Source of the DNA: JANOAR01 sp031411235
GTDB lineage: Bacteria > Verrucomicrobiota > Verrucomicrobiia > Verrucomicrobiales > Verrucomicrobiaceae
Reading direction: 5' to 3'
Length of the DNA: 23,267 bases
Assembly (NCBI GenBank): GCA_031411235.1
Contig: JANOAR010000012.1
Location: 1-23,267, forward strand
The translations under genes were made by a program, and so were the position numbers. Within the stretch, counting starts at the first letter, position 1. Each line of letters opens with the position of its first letter. The notes beneath the pieces are model-generated. The model was not told where the DNA came from. It ran no database searches and saw nothing but the letters and a program-made list of their open reading frames with translations. Shown here piece after piece: positions 13,445 to 20,866 of this stretch.

Positions 13445-16336
13445 TCAATACACGTAGGCGAAGCCGTTGCTGTTGAGGATCACCAGGCACACGTCGGCCA
13501 AAGCTCGCGTCCGGGCATCGACATTGGCGGGCTGTATATCGGGCACAAAGTCGGCGTTGGCATTGAGCCGCTCGCGGAAGGTGAATTTCTCGCCGGTGTT
13601 CTCTTCAACGGCAGCGCGAGTGATCTCGAGTGCGGGCGTTTTTTTGGCAAAGGAAAGCGTGCGCTGACGAGCCAGCATGGTCTGCCAGTGGGCCTGGCAG
13701 GCTTGCGATTCTACGGGGCTGGGGGCGCGACCATAGGCGAGCATGAAGACTTGCTGAAGCACCTGAGCATCGTCTGAGGAAGTCTTCAGCACGCGAGCGG
13801 CAAGGGCCAGCGCACGGTCGTAGCTGGCCTGTCCATTGAACAAGCTAAAGACCTGCGGCGTGACGGTGGTGGCATCGCGGCGCTCGCAGGAAAAGTCGGG
13901 CGCGGGCTCGTTGAAGACCTCCATCATGGGATCGCGCAGGCCGCGAATTTTCAGCGCATACAGGCTGCGACGATGACGCTGCGCGGGCAAAGGATTGGGC
14001 ACCCAGGCGCTGGCGAAGGTGCCCATGACTTGGCGGGGCTGCATGGCGACTTCGAGATTGATCTCGGGGCGGTTAGGGATACCGCCGAGCGTTGGATTCA
14101 GCTCGCCGGTGATCGAGAGCATGGCATCTCGCAGCTCTTCGGCGGTGAGGCGTCGCGGCGTAAAGACAGTGTAGAACGAACTTCCAAGTTCGTTCTCAGG
14201 CCGCGTAACATCGCCAAGAGAACGAGCTGGAAAGCTCGTTCTACAATAGGCCTCACTGGTCATAATCAGCCGGTGCATGACTTTGATCGACCAGCCTTTT
14301 TCGACCAGCGTCGCAGCCAGCCAATCAAGCAATTCAGGGTGCGTGGGCTTCTTGCCTGTGGAGCCGAAGTTGTTCGGGTTGCCCGCAATGGCCTGACCAA
14401 AGTGCCAGAGCCACAGGCGGTTGGCGATGCTGCGCGTGGTCAGTGGATTGGCAGGGCTGGCGATCCAGCGAGCAAGAGCGAGGCGACGGCCTTCAACCTC
14501 TGTTGGCAGTTCAGCTTTGAGTTCCGTGGTCTGCGACAAAACGCTGAGCACCCCCGGCGCGACCTTCGTGGTGGGAGAAAAAGGATCGCCGCCACCGAGG
14601 ATGGCCGTCTCCTCCAGCTCGCCCGCCGTCATGCGATCCGGCGGCATTCGCAGCGGCTGCAACACCGCCACCATCTGCGGCGTGCGGCCATCATAGACGC
14701 TGAACGCGTAGGGCTCATAGCGCTCCAGTTCCCACTTCAGCCGCTCAAGTCCCTTGCGGGCTACGCGCTCGCGGCCGTAGTCTTCGGGGCTGAAACCGAC
14801 GCCCTTGGGTGGCACCTGGGACTCGGGGATGTTCTGTTTTAACAAGCCACCGCGAGCCACGTCGAAGACGCCTTGGAACTCACGCTTGCCCTTCATTTTG
14901 CCGCCCTTGGCGATGAAAGCACGCGCATTGGCCACCGCTTTGTCCCAAGTGCTGCGGTCGATTTTTTGCTCGGCAAACCAAGCCTCCGAACCCAGCACAT
15001 GCACGTCATCGAGCCGGGCGAGTTCTGCAAGATGCTCGACGCGATGAGCCTCCAGGTAGCGCCGCTCATCGAAGCCTGCGGTGTTCTCGTTTTGCAAAAA
15101 GGGAGCCTCGCGCTCGGATAGCTGAGTCGTCGAGAAGCACGCCTGGATGCTGTAATAATCATGCGTGGGCACAGGGTCAAACTTGTGATCATGGCAGCGC
15201 GCGCACTGCAACGAATGCGAGAGGAAGGTCTCGCCGACGCTGTTGGTCACGTCATCAAGGAAGCGCTGACGCGCAATCTTTGCCACCTCCATGCTGGTGA
15301 GTTCCCAGGGGCCCATGCGAAGGTAGCCGGTGGCAATGAGCATCTCAGATTTGGGATTGCTTTCCTCTGCCATCTCATCGCCCGCGATCTGCTCTTGGAT
15401 GAACTGGTCGTAGGGTTTGTCATCGTTGAAGGCGCGCACCACATAGTCGCGGTAGCGCCAGGCGTTGCCACGCTCGTAGTCGTTGGCGAAGCCGGAGGTG
15501 TCGGCGTAGCGCACCACATCAAGCCAATGCCGCGCCCAGTGCTCGCCGTAATGGGGCGATGCCAGCAGTCGATTGACGAGCACCTCGAAGGCTTTGTCAT
15601 CCGGTAGCGGATCATTCACGAAAGCCTCGATCTCCTCCGGCTTCGGTGGCAGGCCGATGATGTCAAAAGTCGCGCGGCGAATCAACGTGCGACGATCCGC
15701 ACGCGGCGCTGGCTGAAGGCCTGCGGGCAGCTTTGCCTGGATCAGCGCATCAATGGGATGCTGCTTCGGTGCGTTGGTGATGGCGGGCATTTTCACTGGC
15801 TGGTAAGCCCACAGGCCCTCGGGTTTGTAGCGGCGATTCGCCCACTCGGCGGAGAGCGCCCCCGTGGTTTTCATCGTCACGCCTTCCGCAGTGCTCCACT
15901 TGTCGGCAGTCTTTGCGAGTTCGGTCAGCTTGGCCGCATCAGGCCACGGGGCACCGTAGGCGATCCATTGTTTGACCCAGCCGATCTGTTCCGCCGAGAG
16001 CTTGTCATTCACCTTGGGCGGCATCGCAGGCCAGTCGTCATCATGCTCACGAGTGATGGCAAGATACAACGGACTGCTCTCGGGCTTGCCTGGGATGACG
16101 GATGCCTCGCCGCTCTCGCCGCCTTTGAAAGTGCCCGCATGGGTGCGCATATCGTAGTCGGCTTTGATCTTCTCAGCGTCGTTGCCGTGGCAGCCGAGGC
16201 ACTTGTCTTTGAAGAGCGGCAACACACGCGCGGCGAACAAGGTGGCGGGATCATCCTTGGCATTCGCCTGCGTCATCGGCGGCAGACAAGCACAGCAGAT
16301 GAGCACGGTGAGCGGGCGATGGAGATAACGTAGCAT
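13445..16336 (-). CDS. Planctomycete-type cytochrome c domain protein with DUF1549 and DUF1553 (PSCyt1/PSCyt2/PSD1)
   Basis: A 963-residue exported protein from the ATG at 16336, which starts a signal peptide (MLRYLHRPLTVLICCACLPP); in-frame codons upstream continue into non-conserved sequence. Residues about 28-120 are a planctomycete cytochrome C domain with heme site C46-LG-C49-H50, a later MPP segment that may give the Met ligand, and QIGWVKQWIAYGAPWP. DUF1549 follows (about 200-410) with RRATFDIIGLPP and a second C378-AR-C381-H382. The C-terminal third is DUF1553 (PRRLTAEELRDAML, MLAYGRAPSPVE). The family is assumed to link redox chemistry to polymer use, but its reaction is unknown. Residues about 698-722 are encoded by a double-palindrome element that appears inserted in frame. 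Confidence 0.94.
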   Translation of the reverse strand: MLRYLHRPLTVLICCACLPPMTQANAKDDPATLFAARVLPLFKDKCLGCHGNDAEKIKADYDMRTHAGTFKGGESGEASVIPGKPESSPLYLAITREHDDDWPAMPPKVNDKLSAEQIGWVKQWIAYGAPWPDAAKLTELAKTADKWSTAEGVTMKTTGALSAEWANRRYKPEGLWAYQPVKMPAITNAPKQHPIDALIQAKLPAGLQPAPRADRRTLIRRATFDIIGLPPKPEEIEAFVNDPLPDDKAFEVLVNRLLASPHYGEHWARHWLDVVRYADTSGFANDYERGNAWRYRDYVVRAFNDDKPYDQFIQEQIAGDEMAEESNPKSEMLIATGYLRMGPWELTSMEVAKIARQRFLDDVTNSVGETFLSHSLQCARCHDHKFDPVPTHDYYSIQACFSTTQLSEREAPFLQNENTAGFDERRYLEAHRVEHLAELARLDDVHVLGSEAWFAEQKIDRSTWDKAVANARAFIAKGGKMKGKREFQGVFDVARGGLLKQNIPESQVPPKGVGFSPEDYGRERVARKGLERLKWELERYEPYAFSVYDGRTPQMVAVLQPLRMPPDRMTAGELEETAILGGGDPFSPTTKVAPGVLSVLSQTTELKAELPTEVEGRRLALARWIASPANPLTTRSIANRLWLWHFGQAIAGNPNNFGSTGKKPTHPELLDWLAATLVEKGWSIKVMHRLIMTSEAYCRTSFPARSLGDVTRPENELGSSFYTVFTPRRLTAEELRDAMLSITGELNPTLGGIPNRPEINLEVAMQPRQVMGTFASAWVPNPLPAQRHRRSLYALKIRGLRDPMMEVFNEPAPDFSCERRDATTVTPQVFSLFNGQASYDRALALAARVLKTSSDDAQVLQQVFMLAYGRAPSPVESQACQAHWQTMLARQRTLSFAKKTPALEITRAAVEENTGEKFTFRERLNANADFVPDIQPANVDARTRALADVCLVILNSNGFAYVY
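14170..14245. repeat. REP/BIME-like double palindrome inside the DUF1553 coding sequence
   Basis: Two 24-bp palindromes lie in inverted orientation. The first, 14173-14196, has an 11-bp perfect stem (AGAACGAACTT) around a CC loop. The second, 14219-14242, has a 10-bp perfect stem (AGAACGAGCT) around GGAA. Read on opposite strands they match at most positions. The unit is bounded by TGTAGAAC at 14170 and its complement GTTCTACA ending at 14245, and the centre (about 22 bases) is not palindromic. It is read in frame by the - strand gene, where the terminal TAG is avoided because it is split as TGT-AGA. The structure resembles REP doublets of other bacteria. No second copy was found in the window. 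Confidence 0.75.
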
Positions 16337-16421
16337 GGCGTTGCGAAGGGCAGCACTTGGAACGTCGCAAGCGTGGCATTCTAAGCGAAATGTCAGGATG
16401 GGGTACCGCCCACTACGAGCG

Positions 16422-17003
16422 TTACCCTCCCACAGGTAGTGCCGGACTGTGGGCCTTGATAGCTTGCAGCAGCTCATCCAACACGGGATTGGTGCCGTGT
16501 TGTGCAGTCCATTCGCGGATGTAGGGCCAGTCGAGGTGGCCTTCAATACTTTGCACCATGATGACGGCCTTTACGTCTTCCAAATCCTTGGGTCGCCGCC
16601 ACCGCAGCTTCCAGATGATGACGTCTTCTGCGGTGGGAAGCCATGACAGTTGGCCAGCCATGAGTTGTTGCTGTCGCCGGGCGAAGCGAGCTTGATCGTG
16701 CGGGTCATCGCTGAGTCCAAAAACCTCAACTTTGAACGAGCTACCTTTGGCAAGGAACTCCTCGCACAAAGTGCCCGTGTTGGTTTCAAATCGAAGTTGT
16801 TCTCCAGGCACGAAGTTAGGCCCAAGTATCGCAGCGACATTGGGCGCGGCACCCCTTGCCACTTTGATGACCACATCCACATCCTTCGTCGAACGTGGAA
16901 TGCCATGGAAGTTGCTCGAAAAAGAGCCAACAACCATGAATGGAACATTTGCAGCGTTCAGCGCTGCAATGACTTCCATAGCAATTTGTTCCGAGGTTAG
17001 CAT
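16422..17003 (-). CDS. Nucleotidyltransferase-fold protein (AbiEii/DUF6036-like)
   Basis: A 193-residue protein with the nucleotidyltransferase beta-polymerase fold signature: G26-S27 in VVGSFSSNFHG, then STK-D41-V-D43-VVI with the paired metal-binding aspartates. A predicted third strand with an acidic residue appears at KVEVFGLSDD, and the C-terminal half has LPTAEDVIIWKLRWRRPKDLEDV, typical of standalone nucleotidyltransferases of the AbiEii/DUF6036 kind. Such proteins can be toxins that modify tRNA or proteins, or antibiotic-modifying enzymes; the target here is unknown. Its ATG overlaps the stop of the upstream 79-residue gene (ATGCTAA), so the two are translationally coupled, as in many toxin-antitoxin pairs. 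No mobile-element gene adjoins it. Confidence 0.8.
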   Translation of the reverse strand: MLTSEQIAMEVIAALNAANVPFMVVGSFSSNFHGIPRSTKDVDVVIKVARGAAPNVAAILGPNFVPGEQLRFETNTGTLCEEFLAKGSSFKVEVFGLSDDPHDQARFARRQQQLMAGQLSWLPTAEDVIIWKLRWRRPKDLEDVKAVIMVQSIEGHLDWPYIREWTAQHGTNPVLDELLQAIKAHSPALPVGG

Positions 17004-17236
17004 GGTCGTGGCTGTTCTTGTTCGTCCAAAAGAGAGAGCCGCCTGCGCAGCCTTTCATTCCACTCTTCCACAGTTCCATTGGGTAACTGACTGCGAATGC
17101 CTTGGAGGCTAATCCAGCAGGCGTAGTCAAAAAGTTGCGCACCAGCGATGCAGCGCTCCCACGGGCTCATTGCGAGCGCTTGCTCCAGCTTCGCCTCATC
17201 AAAGGAAGCGTAGGGTGTTGCGGGTGGTGATTCCAT
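16997..17236 (-). CDS. Small helical protein paired with the nucleotidyltransferase
   Basis: A 79-residue protein when started at the ATG at 17236; a longer in-frame version from 17290 would add a basic 18-residue leader and is less likely. The sequence is mostly helical: SFDEAKLEQALAMSPWERCI, then DYACWISLQGIRSQLPN and EEWNERLRRRLSLLDEQ. It resembles, from memory, the short 'xxGIRxxxP...EE...RL' proteins often found directly upstream of DUF6036-type nucleotidyltransferases. It lacks the RxxxxxH pattern of HEPN toxins. The 7-base overlap with the downstream gene argues for a functional pair, perhaps a toxin-antitoxin-like unit. Its own function is unknown. Confidence 0.7.
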   Translation of the reverse strand: MESPPATPYASFDEAKLEQALAMSPWERCIAGAQLFDYACWISLQGIRSQLPNGTVEEWNERLRRRLSLLDEQEQPRPC

Positions 17237-17267
17237 GATAACGACAGTGTATGAAATCGCGCCTCGC

Positions 17268-17281
17268 CGCAAGCGCTTGCG
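17268..17281. promoter_or_regulatory. 14-bp perfect palindrome in the divergent lipB promoter region
   Basis: CGCAAGCGCTTGCG is a perfect palindrome placed between the divergently transcribed 79-residue gene (start 17236) and lipB (start 17314). The AAGCGCTT core resembles operator cores of dimeric helix-turn-helix repressors. It may control either side; it could also be chance in GC-rich DNA. Confidence 0.3.
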
Positions 17282-17302
17282 CCTCGACACATGCCAGCGA
17301 AT

Positions 17303-17307
17303 AGGAA
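17303..17307 (+). promoter_or_regulatory. Shine-Dalgarno site of lipB
   Basis: AGGAA ends 6 bases before the ATG at 17314 and supports that start. Clear sites like this are scarce elsewhere in the window. Confidence 0.6.
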
Positions 17308-17313
17308 CCCGCC

Positions 17314-17952
17314 ATGCCCTCCCCTCCCGACATCACTTTCCAATGGCTCGGCCGCATCGGCTGGGCGGAGGCTTACGCGCTGCAAGAGCGACTGCTGGAG
17401 CAACGCCACGCGGGCGAGATCGGCGACACAGTGCTGCTGCTGGAGCATGATCCGGTGATCACGATTGGCCGCACGCCGGATAAGTCGAGCCTGCTCGCGG
17501 TGGAGGCTGCTGGCACTCCGGTGATCGAGACCAATCGTGGCGGACAAGCGACCTACCACGGCCCTGGGCAGCTCGTTGGCTACCTGATCCTGGATCTCGC
17601 GCTACTGGGCAAAGATCTGCACGTTTATCTGCGGCGCATCGAGGATATACTCATCGCTATCTGCACGGAACTGGGCATCGCGGCACAGCGCAGCGAGGGG
17701 CTCACGGGCGTATGGGTGCAGGGGCGCAAGCTCGCCTCCATCGGCGTAGGCGTGCGCAAGTGGATCACCATGCACGGCTTTGCCCTGAACGTGACGCCTG
17801 AGTCGCTGAGCGGCTTTGCACCCATCGTGCCGTGCGGCATTGCGGATGTAAAAATGACCTGCCTCGCCGATGAATGCGGTAGGCCGCTCACCGTGCGTGA
17901 AGTCGCAGCGGTAGCCGAGCGAGTGCTCGTGGCGGAGTGGCAGCGATGGTGA
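17314..17952 (+). CDS. lipB: Lipoyl(octanoyl) transferase LipB
   Basis: A 212-residue cytoplasmic enzyme that moves octanoyl groups from acyl carrier protein to lipoyl domains of pyruvate and 2-oxoglutarate dehydrogenases and the glycine cleavage H protein, the first step of lipoate synthesis. Diagnostic segments: RGGQATYHGPGQL (75-87), GRKLASIGVGVRKW with catalytic Lys139, MHGFALNV (153-160), and PCGI with the acyl-accepting Cys174. Length is normal. The start is supported by an AGGAA site. lipA is not visible in the window, so the gene appears to stand alone. It is divergent from the nucleotidyltransferase pair and convergent with the next gene. Confidence 0.96.
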   Translation: MPSPPDITFQWLGRIGWAEAYALQERLLEQRHAGEIGDTVLLLEHDPVITIGRTPDKSSLLAVEAAGTPVIETNRGGQATYHGPGQLVGYLILDLALLGKDLHVYLRRIEDILIAICTELGIAAQRSEGLTGVWVQGRKLASIGVGVRKWITMHGFALNVTPESLSGFAPIVPCGIADVKMTCLADECGRPLTVREVAAVAERVLVAEWQRW

Positions 17953-18012
17953 AAAGCAGAGCCTATTTACTAGAGTAGGCGGGTGAGTCCGAACACGACT
18001 CCTCTACTGTGC

Positions 18013-18453
18013 TCAATTGTAGAGAAGGGTAAAATCGGCCATCGTTCCATCCCTGTCGAGAAAGATGAAATAGACCATGTCGCTGATCAGATAAATGAGA
18101 GTCCTCGGACATCGCTGAGCAATGTCAGCGCTGATAGAGGAGTCCTGACCGCCCACCCACTGCTGTTTAGCAAGAGCAACAGCTTCGTCGGTGGAGGAGG
18201 ACTGCCAGGGGCTGCCGAGAATCTGTTGGAGTTGCGCTTCGGTTGGGTGGCTGGCGAGAAGACGCTGTAACTTGTCGCGGTGCTCGCCTCGATGCTGTGA
18301 ATGATACGCCGTAACACTGCTATCAATGGCGAATGCACCGAGCACGATGATGGCAACGAGAATGACAAGCGCACGAATAACGATCAAGCTCTGGTACGGC
18401 ATGGGCGACACAAGGTGTGAACGAAGTAGGTGATATTCAATTATCCGTAGCAT
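18013..18453 (-). CDS. Membrane-anchored protein of unknown function
   Basis: A 146-residue protein that I do not recognise. The start at 18453 is supported by GAGGA five bases upstream of the ATG; an internal ATG at 18402 is an alternative. One hydrophobic segment (about 22-43, SLIVIRALVILVAIIVLGAF) acts as an anchor. The rest is soluble: a charged helix (HRGEHRDKLQRLLASHPTEAQLQQILG), a central part, and a C-terminal beta-like stretch (TLIYLISDMVYFIFLDRDGTMADFTLL). The helix-loop-'LGSPW' layout faintly resembles BamE/SmpA-type small domains, but this is not secure. It ends 60 bases from convergent lipB and starts 42 bases after the TIM-barrel gene, possibly in its transcript. Confidence 0.65.
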   Translation of the reverse strand: MLRIIEYHLLRSHLVSPMPYQSLIVIRALVILVAIIVLGAFAIDSSVTAYHSQHRGEHRDKLQRLLASHPTEAQLQQILGSPWQSSSTDEAVALAKQQWVGGQDSSISADIAQRCPRTLIYLISDMVYFIFLDRDGTMADFTLLYN

Positions 18454-18458
18454 CGAAG

Positions 18459-18463
18459 TCCTC
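18459..18463 (-). promoter_or_regulatory. Shine-Dalgarno site deciding the start of the 146-residue protein
   Basis: TCCTC on the + strand reads GAGGA on the - strand, five bases before the ATG at 18453. It favours that start over the internal ATG at 18402, which has no comparable site. Confidence 0.5.
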
Positions 18464-18495
18464 TACGCTACCTACCGCTGGCGGCGGCTTCACTA

Positions 18496-19476
18496 TCAAG
18501 CGCCGGCGATGATCTTGTCCAAGCGTGCGGTGAACTCGGGCAGCGGCAGGCCGTTGTCCTCAACCGTGATCCAGCCGTTGTAGCCCACGTCATCGAGCGC
18601 TTGGCGCATCTTTGGCCAGTCGATGCTGCCATCGCGGGGATGCACGAATTTGCCACTGTGGTTGTCCGGCGCGAGCGCGTAGTCCTTGATGTGGATTTTC
18701 TTGATGAGGCTGCCGAGCGTGTGAATCCAGTCATGTACAGGCACAAGATACTTCACATGGTTGCCAACGTCGTAGTAGGCCCGGACGAACGGATGGTTGA
18801 AGGACGCGACGAAGTTCTTGTAGAGGTCGGGACGCACCCAAAGGTTATTCCAGACGTTCTCTAGGCCGATGATGACATTGAGCTTTTCGGCCAACGGGAT
18901 GAGTTTTTTCACCTGTTCCTTGGAGGTGTCCGTCGATTTGTTTTGCAGCGCGATGTAGCGCTCGTACGGCGCGTTGTCGCCTTTCACCACGCGGCTGACG
19001 TGCCCAGTCTTTTCGTCGAACTCGATGTCAAACTCCCATGGCTGAGGCATCTTCACCGTCGGGCCACCGACGCGGCAGGGCACTAGCAGTATGGTCTCCG
19101 CGCCCAGCCAATGCGCCGTTTGCAGCGCCTTCACTGTCACCTCGTAGGTCTCCGCGACCTTGCCTGGATCATCGCTGTTAAACTCTGCCCAACCACGCAG
19201 CACCGAGTGAACCTTGAGCCCGATTTTCTCCACCAGTTCCCGTGCGATCTTTGCCTCGTCCTCAGTCATGAGAGCGCTCACCTCCACGCCATCAAAGCCC
19301 GCGTCCTTCAACTCGCGCAGCATCTTTTCCTCCGGCTTGCCGATGATTTTCGCCTTCTGTATCACAGTCTTGAAGGTCGCTGCGCGAGCGGGTGCAGCCG
19401 ACAGCAGTGACAATGAGGCCGCACTGGCAGAGGCGAGGAACTGGCGACGAGCAAGAGACTTGGTAAAGGTATTCAT
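18496..19476 (-). CDS. Tat-exported sugar phosphate isomerase/epimerase-like TIM-barrel protein
   Basis: A 326-residue protein from the ATG at 19476, which begins a twin-arginine signal (LARRQFLASASAASLSLLSA, RR at 10-11, ending near APARA). The body matches the xylose-isomerase-like TIM-barrel family PF01261: MLRELKDAGFDGVEV near the first strand, VIIGLENVW, VRAYYDVGNHVKY, IHIKDYALAP, and WITVEDNG, which supply Glu, Asp, His and Glu metal ligands typical of these isomerases. Members in Verrucomicrobia and Planctomycetes are often exported and act on sugars; the substrate is unknown. It is divergent from the MFS transporter gene and shares with it an identical GCGTTTAC placed 8-9 bases before each start codon. 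Confidence 0.9.
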   Translation of the reverse strand: MNTFTKSLARRQFLASASAASLSLLSAAPARAATFKTVIQKAKIIGKPEEKMLRELKDAGFDGVEVSALMTEDEAKIARELVEKIGLKVHSVLRGWAEFNSDDPGKVAETYEVTVKALQTAHWLGAETILLVPCRVGGPTVKMPQPWEFDIEFDEKTGHVSRVVKGDNAPYERYIALQNKSTDTSKEQVKKLIPLAEKLNVIIGLENVWNNLWVRPDLYKNFVASFNHPFVRAYYDVGNHVKYLVPVHDWIHTLGSLIKKIHIKDYALAPDNHSGKFVHPRDGSIDWPKMRQALDDVGYNGWITVEDNGLPLPEFTARLDKIIAGA

Positions 19477-19484
19477 CGAGAGGT

Positions 19485-19590
19485 GTAAACGCGCGTTGCT
19501 TCTGGCATGTTGCTCTGCCCTGACTCTCCGCCGCCTTCGCTGCAAAGCGGAGCCTGTGCGGTGCAAGCCAAGGCCTAATCCAGCGTTTAC
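19485..19590. promoter_or_regulatory. Mirrored GCGTTTAC sites flanking the divergent promoter region
   Basis: GTAAACGC at 19485-19492 (GCGTTTAC on the - strand) and GCGTTTAC at 19583-19590 form an inverted repeat about 90 bases apart. Each copy sits just before a start codon: 8 bases before the TIM-barrel gene and 9 bases before the MFS gene. This may be a shared regulator site or a leader element. No recognisable -35/-10 pair was found between them. Confidence 0.35.
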
Positions 19591-19599
19591 TTCCACGAC

Positions 19600-20862
19600 A
19601 TGCCTCCATCACGCACGCGCTTCGGCGTCATCCTCTTCGCCGTCACTCTCGGCATCATCACCTACATCGACCGCGTTTGCATCAGCAAGGCAGCGCCCTT
19701 CATCCAGGCTGACCTGCATTTTAGCAAAGAGCAGATGGGCTACATTTTCTCTGCCTTCACCTTCGCCTATGCCTTGTTTGAAATTCCCGGCGGTTGGCTC
19801 GGCGATAAGTTCGGGCCACGTCGCGTGCTCATGCGTGTCGTGGCTTTTTGGTCGGTCTTCACCGCCGCCACGGGCTACGCCTGGAGCTATGGCTCGATGC
19901 TTGTCTGCCGCTTTCTCTTCGGTGCTGGCGAGGCGGGAGCCTTCCCGAACATCACCAAAATGTTCACCATCTGGTTACCGCAGAACGAGCGCGGCCTCGC
20001 CCAGGGCATCACCTGGCTCAGTGCTCGCTGGGGCGGTGCCTTCACACCCCTGCTCGTCGTGTGGGTGCTGGGTTTTATGAGCTGGCGTCATGCGTTTGGC
20101 CTCTTCGGCCTGCTCGGTATCATCTGGGCTATCGCTTTCTACCTGTGGTTCCGCGACCACCCGCGCGACCACCCAGGCGTCAACGAGGGCGAACTCGCGC
20201 TGCTCGCTGAATCATCGAAAAACCTGGATAGCCATGCCTCAGTGCCTTGGGGCAAGTTCCTTCGCAGTCGCACCGTGCTGCTGCTCTGGCTCTACTACTT
20301 CTGCATCAGCTACGTCTGGTATTTCTATGTGACCTGGCTGCCAACTTACATGACCGAGGCGCTGCATTTAGACCCGGCGAATAAAATGAATGCCATTCTC
20401 GGCGGCTTGCCTTTGTTCTGTGGCGGCATCGGTTGTTTTGCGGGTGGTCTATTTGCCCATCGCTTGGTGGCTCGTGCTGGCGGGCTAGGCTCCGCGCGTC
20501 GCATCGTCTCCATCATCGGTTTGTTCGGTGCGGGGGCTATGTTGGTTGCCTCGGCCATGCTGGCCAATCCCGTGCTCGCCATGCTGGCGATGGGGGTTTC
20601 AGGCTTCTTCAACGACCTCACCATCCCCTGTGCCTGGAGCGCCTGCATGGATGTCGGTGGCAAGTCCGCAGGCTCGCTCTCCGGCAGTATGAACATGATG
20701 GGCAACTTCGGTGGTGCCCTCGGTCCCATCGTCACGCCCTTCCTACTCTCACAGTTTCAAAACCAATGGTCTGTGCCGATCTATGTCGCTGCTGCCACTT
20801 ATCTGATTTCCATTGTCTGCTGGATTTTCATTGATTCTGTCACGCCGATTGAAGCGGATTAG
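19600..20862 (+). CDS. MFS transporter, anion:cation symporter (ACS) family, hexuronate/phthalate type
   Basis: A 420-residue inner-membrane transporter with about 12 hydrophobic segments. Early segments contain TYIDRVCISKAAPFIQADL (21-39) and motif A, GGWLGDKFGPRRVL (64-77), followed by GEAGAFPN, all typical of the ACS group that includes ExuT, GudP and sialic acid-like transporters. These import sugar acids or similar anions with a cation. The substrate cannot be read from sequence; a hexuronate, galactonate or similar sugar acid is a reasonable guess. It is divergent from a sugar isomerase-like gene and converges with the sulfatases, only 4 bases from the next stop, so a glycan-use locus is plausible. 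Confidence 0.9.
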   Translation: MPPSRTRFGVILFAVTLGIITYIDRVCISKAAPFIQADLHFSKEQMGYIFSAFTFAYALFEIPGGWLGDKFGPRRVLMRVVAFWSVFTAATGYAWSYGSMLVCRFLFGAGEAGAFPNITKMFTIWLPQNERGLAQGITWLSARWGGAFTPLLVVWVLGFMSWRHAFGLFGLLGIIWAIAFYLWFRDHPRDHPGVNEGELALLAESSKNLDSHASVPWGKFLRSRTVLLLWLYYFCISYVWYFYVTWLPTYMTEALHLDPANKMNAILGGLPLFCGGIGCFAGGLFAHRLVARAGGLGSARRIVSIIGLFGAGAMLVASAMLANPVLAMLAMGVSGFFNDLTIPCAWSACMDVGGKSAGSLSGSMNMMGNFGGALGPIVTPFLLSQFQNQWSVPIYVAAATYLISIVCWIFIDSVTPIEAD

Positions 20863-20866
20863 AGGG

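Noticed and set aside
12077..13777. Two long + strand open frames opposite DUF1501 and the start of DUF1553
   Set aside because: Shadows of the conserved - strand genes; no family resemblance.
13973..14842. 289-codon + strand open frame within the DUF1553 region
   Set aside because: Antisense shadow of a conserved gene; no signal peptide, motif or ribosome binding site.
17961..17980. Inverted repeat GCCTA...TAGGC after lipB
   Set aside because: Five-base stem with a 10-base loop and no T-run; too weak to call.
18002..18024. Inverted repeat CTCTAC...GTAGAG spanning the stop of the 146-residue gene
   Set aside because: Six-base stem with an 11-base loop and no T-run on either strand; may be chance.
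17983..18270. 95-codon + strand frame after lipB
   Set aside because: Overlaps the 146-residue - strand gene, which has a transmembrane segment and a Shine-Dalgarno site; the + strand product has no features.
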